The translations under genes and the position numbers were made by a program. Of a stretch of 64,000 nt of DNA, positions 60,390 through 64,000 are shown piece by piece. How positions within the stretch are numbered: position 1 is the stretch's first letter; each line of letters begins with the position of its first letter. This DNA comes from Mesosutterella porci (GTDB lineage Bacteria; Pseudomonadota; Gammaproteobacteria; Burkholderiales; Burkholderiaceae_F): the NCBI RefSeq assembly GCF_022134585.1, contig NZ_JAKNCT010000010.1, positions 44,380 through 108,379 on the forward strand, given 5' to 3'. Below the pieces are notes generated by a model. The model was given only the letters and a program-made list of their open reading frames with translations. It did no database searches and was not told the origin of the DNA.

Positions 60390-60950
60390 TCAAGAGGAGC
60401 CTGATTCTTTTCTGCTGGCGGCAAGCCCGGGTTCCCTTGTTTCAAGGCTTTTCGTCAGCTCATTTGTTGCTCGAGGAGCCTCTCCGGCCCCGCTGCGGCC
60501 GGTTTCTTCTGCCCCGGGGGTTCCGCTCTTTCCGCCCGCCTGAGTCGGGCTTCCGGCAAGCGCGGATTCATAGGCCTCCAGCACCGCCCTGATGAATTTC
60601 CGGAAGTCTCCGCCCGAGAGCTCGCATAGCTTCGGGTCGAAGAGGATCGAAAGCCCCCGCCCCACCGCCACTTTGGAAACCAGGGACACAGTGCCCGGCG
60701 CGGGGTCGGCCGCAGGCGTGGTCCTGTCTTTTTCTGAGTTCAGCCTGATCTTTATTTTTTCAAGCGACAGCCCCCGCGAGGCGAGCCTCTGAATCTGCAG
60801 AAGCTCTTCCAGGTGCCTGGCCGTGTACCAGGCTCCCCGTTTTTCGCCGCAGGGGCGAGAAACCAGCTCGAGCTGGATGTAGAAGCGGATAGTCCGCTTA
60901 GGGATCAGCGTGAGCTGCGAGAGTTCGTCCAGTGAAAATTTCCTCTGCAT
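60390..60950 (-). CDS. MerR-family transcriptional regulator
   Basis: This 186-aa protein has a MerR helix-turn-helix (FSLDELSQLTLIPKRTIRFYIQLELVSRP, residues 5-33) with the wing and second helix (GAWYTARHLEELLQIQRLASRGLSLEKIKIRL). The C-terminal half (KVAVGRGLSILFDPKLCELSGGDFRKFIRAVLEAYE) is a short, possibly dimer-forming or effector domain, then a Gly/Ser/Glu-rich disordered tail. It lacks the Cys pairs of metal-sensing MerR proteins. It is divergent from the TorA-like gene across 288 nt of AT-rich DNA and is the obvious candidate to control it. Confidence 0.85.
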   Translation of the reverse strand: MQRKFSLDELSQLTLIPKRTIRFYIQLELVSRPCGEKRGAWYTARHLEELLQIQRLASRGLSLEKIKIRLNSEKDRTTPAADPAPGTVSLVSKVAVGRGLSILFDPKLCELSGGDFRKFIRAVLEAYESALAGSPTQAGGKSGTPGAEETGRSGAGEAPRATNELTKSLETREPGLAASRKESGSS

Positions 60951-61238
60951 GGCAGCCTCCTCTGAAAAGCATCATATTACTGTCATAAATAACTGTTAAA
61001 TAATTTTGGCCTGCTTCCCTTTGAATAATTGGGGAAAACCGTACTGAATGAGAGTGAGTATTAATCCATATGAAAAGAAAAAAAGTTGTTTAAAAAGCAC
61101 CATTATTACATTAATGAATAACGATGAGCGCTGATTATTTGCTCACTTTTTACTGGATCTCATCGCCAGAAGTGGGTATGATGGGCGCCGTCTTTTGTAG
61201 CAGTTAATAAAAACACCAGAAACCTTTAAGGTATAAAA

Positions 61239-63779
61239 ATGACTGGGATTTCTCGTCGCAACCTGTTCAAAACAGCCGCCATTACGGGTGCAGCGGCTGC
61301 CGCCGCTCCGGCGGTCCACGCGGCTCCGGCCTCCCGCCCCGTCCACGAGGGCTATCCCGCCGCAGCGAAGAGCGCGGCCCTCTGGCCCGAGGAGCTTCCG
61401 GAGTCCAACCTCGGCCTCACCGGCACTTTCAATCTCGGCAAGTCGCAGCTGAACGACGGCACCTCGATCACCGCTTTCCGCTGGGGCGTCGTGCGCCCGG
61501 TGGTGAAGGGCGGAAAGATCGTCGCCTGCCTGCCCTTTGAGCATGACTACGCGCCCTCGATGAACCTGCAGGGCCTGGCCGAACTCCCGTACTCCTCCGC
61601 CCGCATCCGCTACCCGATGGTGCGCGAGGGCTACCTCAAGAATGGATCGGCCTCGCGCGAGCAGCGCGGCCGCGACAAGTGGGTGCGGGTCACCTGGGAT
61701 CAGGCGCTTGACCTGGCCGCCAAGGAAATCAAGCGCGTTTACGACACCTACGGTCCTTCCGCCGTGTACGGTTCGTCCTATGGGTGGTATTCCACCGGCA
61801 AAGTGGTCGCAGCGACTCCTTGCCAGCACCGCTTCCTCAATCTCATGGGCGGCTTTATCGGCAGGAGAAACAGCTATTCCACCGCCGCCATCAACACGAT
61901 CATGCCTTACGTCGTGGGGACCGGCGATCCGCGCTGCACATCCTGGGACGTTGTCGTGAAGAACTCCGAGCGCGTGGTGCTCTGGGGCTGCGATCCGCTA
62001 GTGACGAATGACATCGACTGGTACACGACAATCCACAACTACGCGGGCTATTTCCGGGCGCTCAAGAAGAAGGGCACGAAGACCTTCTCCGTCAACCCGA
62101 TCATGACCGACACCGCCGAGTACCTGGGCTCTGAGTGGATCGCCCCGAATCCCGGAACCGACGTCGCGATGATGGCCGCGATGATCTATGAGCTGGAGTC
62201 TTCCGGGAAGGCCGACCACGCGTTCCTCGAAAAGTACACCTACGGGTGGCCGCAGTTGCGCGCCTATATCTTCGGGGGCGAAGACGGCGTGAAGAAGACC
62301 CCGGAGTGGGCCGAGAAGATCTGCGGCGTGCCCGCCGCGAGGATCCGCTCCTTCGCGCACGAGCTGCAGGAGCACCGCACGATGCTGATGTTCGGCTGGG
62401 GCATCCAGCGCGAAGACTTCGGCGAGCAGCCCCACTGGATGATGGTGGCCCTCGCCTCCGTCTTGGGCCAGATTGGCCTCCCCGGCGGTGGTTTCGGCAC
62501 CAACTATCACTACAGCTCCGGCGGCTCTCCGCTTTCCAACGCTCCCTTCATGCCGCAGATTCCGAGCAACGTGAAGCCCGTGCATCCCTCTAAGCTTCCG
62601 TGGAAGGGCAGCAAGGTTCTACCGGTGGCCGCCATTTCCGACTGCCTGCTGCATCCGGGCAAGACCGTGGACTACGACGGCAAGAAGGTGACCTTCCCTG
62701 ACGTTCACCTTCTCATGTGGACGGGCGGCAACCCCTTCGCGCATCACCCCGACACGAATCAGGTGGCCCGCGCCTTCAGGAAGCCCGACACCGTAATCGT
62801 GACCGACTACGTCTGGACCGCCACCGCGCGCCACGCCGACATCGTGTTCCCGGCCTGCACGGCTTTCGAGCACCCGGACATCACCAATATCGGCACGTAC
62901 TCAAACGACGGCTTCATCGCGATGCACCAGACGATAGAACCGCAGTGGGAGTCGAAGACCGACTACGAGATTTTCTCTCTGCTCGCGAAAAAGCTCGGTA
63001 TTGAAAAGGAATACACCGAGGGTCTGGATGTCATGGGCTGGGTGAAGCGCCTCTACAATCAGACGAAGAAGATGGGCGACGCGAACGGCACCCCGATGCC
63101 CGACTTCGACACCTTCTGGAAGAAGGGCTACCTCCTCTTTGACGTGTCGGAGAAGAACCGCAATTACGTGATGTTTGAGGACTTCAGGAAGGATCCGGAG
63201 AAGAACAGGCTCTCGACCGAGTCCGGGAAGATCCAGCTCTATTCGCCCAAGATCGCCTCCTACAAGTACGACGACTGCAAGCCGCATCCGACTTACTTCG
63301 TCGCGACCGAAGGCGTGGCGCACGCGACCCGCGACTACCCGCTCGCCCTCATGGCCTGCAAGAGCCGTTACCGCATGCACAGCCAGCTCGACTGCACGAA
63401 CGCGCGCTCGCGCGCAGCGATCGAGGACCGCGAGCCGCTCTGGATCAACCCGAAGGACGCGAAGGCCCGCGGGATCAAGAACGGCGACCTCGTGCTGGTG
63501 CAGAGCCGCCGCGGCAAGGTGCTCGTGGGCGCTCTGATCACCGAGCGCATCATCCCGGGCGTGGTGGTGCTGCACCACGGTGCGTGGTACAACCCGACGC
63601 AGACCGCCCAGGGCGAAGTCGACGTGCGCGGCAACTCGAACACCCTCGTGCTCGACAAGCCCACTTCGAAGCTCGCCCGCGGCAATCTCGCTTCCACCGC
63701 GAACGTCCAGGTCTCGCTCTGGAAGGGCGCGGTGCCGCCGGTTACGGTCTACAACCAGCCTGACCGCGTGATCAGGTAA
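61239..63779 (+). CDS. TorA/DorA-type molybdopterin S/N-oxide reductase
   Basis: This 846-aa protein starts with a twin-arginine signal (SRRNLFKTAAITGAAAAAAP). It lacks the N-terminal Fe-S cysteine motif, as in TorA, DorA and BisC. Conserved blocks: YGSSYGW (Tyr and Trp of the active site), NSYSTAAINTIMPYVVG where the Ser is the likely molybdenum ligand (TorA has DYSTGAAQ), LWGCDPLVTND, WTGGNPFAHHPDTN and a C-terminal molydopterin-binding domain (YRMHSQLDCTNARSR, ING/NPKDAKARGIKNGDLV). It reduces an S-oxide or N-oxide in the periplasm. No cytochrome (TorC-like) or chaperone (TorD) gene is adjacent; a TorD stump lies at 13176. A terminator follows at 63828. Confidence 0.9.
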   Translation: MTGISRRNLFKTAAITGAAAAAAPAVHAAPASRPVHEGYPAAAKSAALWPEELPESNLGLTGTFNLGKSQLNDGTSITAFRWGVVRPVVKGGKIVACLPFEHDYAPSMNLQGLAELPYSSARIRYPMVREGYLKNGSASREQRGRDKWVRVTWDQALDLAAKEIKRVYDTYGPSAVYGSSYGWYSTGKVVAATPCQHRFLNLMGGFIGRRNSYSTAAINTIMPYVVGTGDPRCTSWDVVVKNSERVVLWGCDPLVTNDIDWYTTIHNYAGYFRALKKKGTKTFSVNPIMTDTAEYLGSEWIAPNPGTDVAMMAAMIYELESSGKADHAFLEKYTYGWPQLRAYIFGGEDGVKKTPEWAEKICGVPAARIRSFAHELQEHRTMLMFGWGIQREDFGEQPHWMMVALASVLGQIGLPGGGFGTNYHYSSGGSPLSNAPFMPQIPSNVKPVHPSKLPWKGSKVLPVAAISDCLLHPGKTVDYDGKKVTFPDVHLLMWTGGNPFAHHPDTNQVARAFRKPDTVIVTDYVWTATARHADIVFPACTAFEHPDITNIGTYSNDGFIAMHQTIEPQWESKTDYEIFSLLAKKLGIEKEYTEGLDVMGWVKRLYNQTKKMGDANGTPMPDFDTFWKKGYLLFDVSEKNRNYVMFEDFRKDPEKNRLSTESGKIQLYSPKIASYKYDDCKPHPTYFVATEGVAHATRDYPLALMACKSRYRMHSQLDCTNARSRAAIEDREPLWINPKDAKARGIKNGDLVLVQSRRGKVLVGALITERIIPGVVVLHHGAWYNPTQTAQGEVDVRGNSNTLVLDKPTSKLARGNLASTANVQVSLWKGAVPPVTVYNQPDRVIR

Positions 63780-63827
63780 TCTCAAAGGACAGCGCCTGGC
63801 GGTAGCCAAGCTTCAAGTCCTTTACGA

Positions 63828-63859
63828 GGCCTCGCTCCTAAACAGGAGCGGGGCCTTTT
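63828..63859 (+). terminator. Terminator after the TorA-like gene
   Basis: A 12-bp stem with one wobble (63828-63839 with 63844-63855), loop AAAC, then TTTTC. Confidence 0.85.
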
Positions 63860-63915
63860 CAATTGATTTGCCTTGAAGTGGTATTGGTTTTTTGGACACA
63901 AAGGAGCCCAAAACC

Positions 63916-64000
63916 ATGTCCATCCCACTCTCCATTAGAGAACAAGCCTGCGAGGGGCTTTTACACGGTCGCCCCAAGAAAACTCTGGCCAGAGAGCTTG
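63916..64000 (+). CDS. Start of a probable transposase (helix-turn-helix protein), cut by window end
   Basis: AAGGAG at 63901 leads to ATG 63916 and 28 codons (SIPLSIREQACEGLLHGRPK ... LAREL) that look like the first helix and turn of a transposase HTH such as IS3-type OrfA. The upstream stretch GGTATTGGTTTTTTGGACAC could be an inverted-repeat end. Too short for a firm family. Confidence 0.45.
   Translation, partial: MSIPLSIREQACEGLLHGRPKKTLAREL

Noticed and set aside
1..64000. CRISPR arrays, tRNA and rRNA genes
   Set aside because: I saw no regularly spaced repeats, no cloverleaf with a T-arm GTTCRAxTC in the right context, and no rRNA-like sequence; a tRNA scan would be needed to be sure.

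Overview
The window reads as a high-GC, Gram-negative, anaerobically respiring betaproteobacterium, most probably a Sutterellaceae gut commensal (Sutterella / Mesosutterella-like). The basis is the gene mix: Burkholderiales-type trimeric porins, many exported fumarate-reductase-like flavoproteins (Tat or Sec signals, some with an FMN-binding domain), a TorA/DorA-type molybdoenzyme, a TtrSR-like two-component system, RlhA and PPK2. There is no ribosomal RNA or other marker gene here, so the genus is inference.

Layout. 1-749: 3' end of a 2-hydroxyacyl-CoA dehydratase subunit. 1.2-8.9 kb: a broken porin, a GNAT acetyltransferase, an exported FAD oxidoreductase, a Crp/Fnr regulator, a broken Tat flavoprotein and an intact porin. 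9.0-10.35 kb: a group II intron shell whose protein-coding core has been replaced by a decayed IS110-family element. 10.4-13.4 kb: mdaB, a candidate small RNA, a broken AlaX editing protein, an MFS carrier and a TorD-family stump. 13.5-18.7 kb (minus): a 2-hydroxyacyl-CoA dehydratase cluster with two dehydratase subunits, the Fe-S activator ATPase, a Cys-motif protein and a CooC-like ATPase. 19-23 kb: a hypothetical gene, a TIGR04076-like remnant and a classical autotransporter with a poly-G tract at its start. 23.8-28 kb (minus): a probable metal-response block (histidine kinase, OmpR regulator, PepSY protein, Met/His-rich membrane protein, small Cys/His protein). 28-36 kb: NSS transporter, FMN+FAD reductase, EamA carrier, small secreted proteins and another broken flavoprotein. 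36-57 kb: the reductase island, with six flavoprotein genes, a LysR regulator, a MATE pump, a flavodoxin-MATE chimera, a trimeric autotransporter with a poly-C tract, and a TtrS/TtrR-like sensor pair. 57-64 kb: rlhA, ppk2, a MerR regulator divergent from a TorA-like reductase, and the start of a probable transposase.

How it works together (inference). Ten flavoprotein loci lie in 54 kb; six look intact and four are decayed or damaged (one more lacks its signal peptide). They would act as periplasmic terminal reductases for organic electron acceptors. Each group has a different active-site signature and its own regulator (Crp/Fnr, LysR, TtrSR-like), which suggests one sensor per acceptor. Decay is heavy: at least ten pseudogenes or fragments, one mosaic gene made from two paralogues, and a 1.29-kb direct repeat about 15 kb apart. 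The two large surface adhesins are both out of frame with their best start codon because of a homopolymer tract, which is the layout of phase-variable contingency genes.

I found no tRNA, rRNA or CRISPR array. All family assignments are from motif and paralogue reading by eye; no database search was run.
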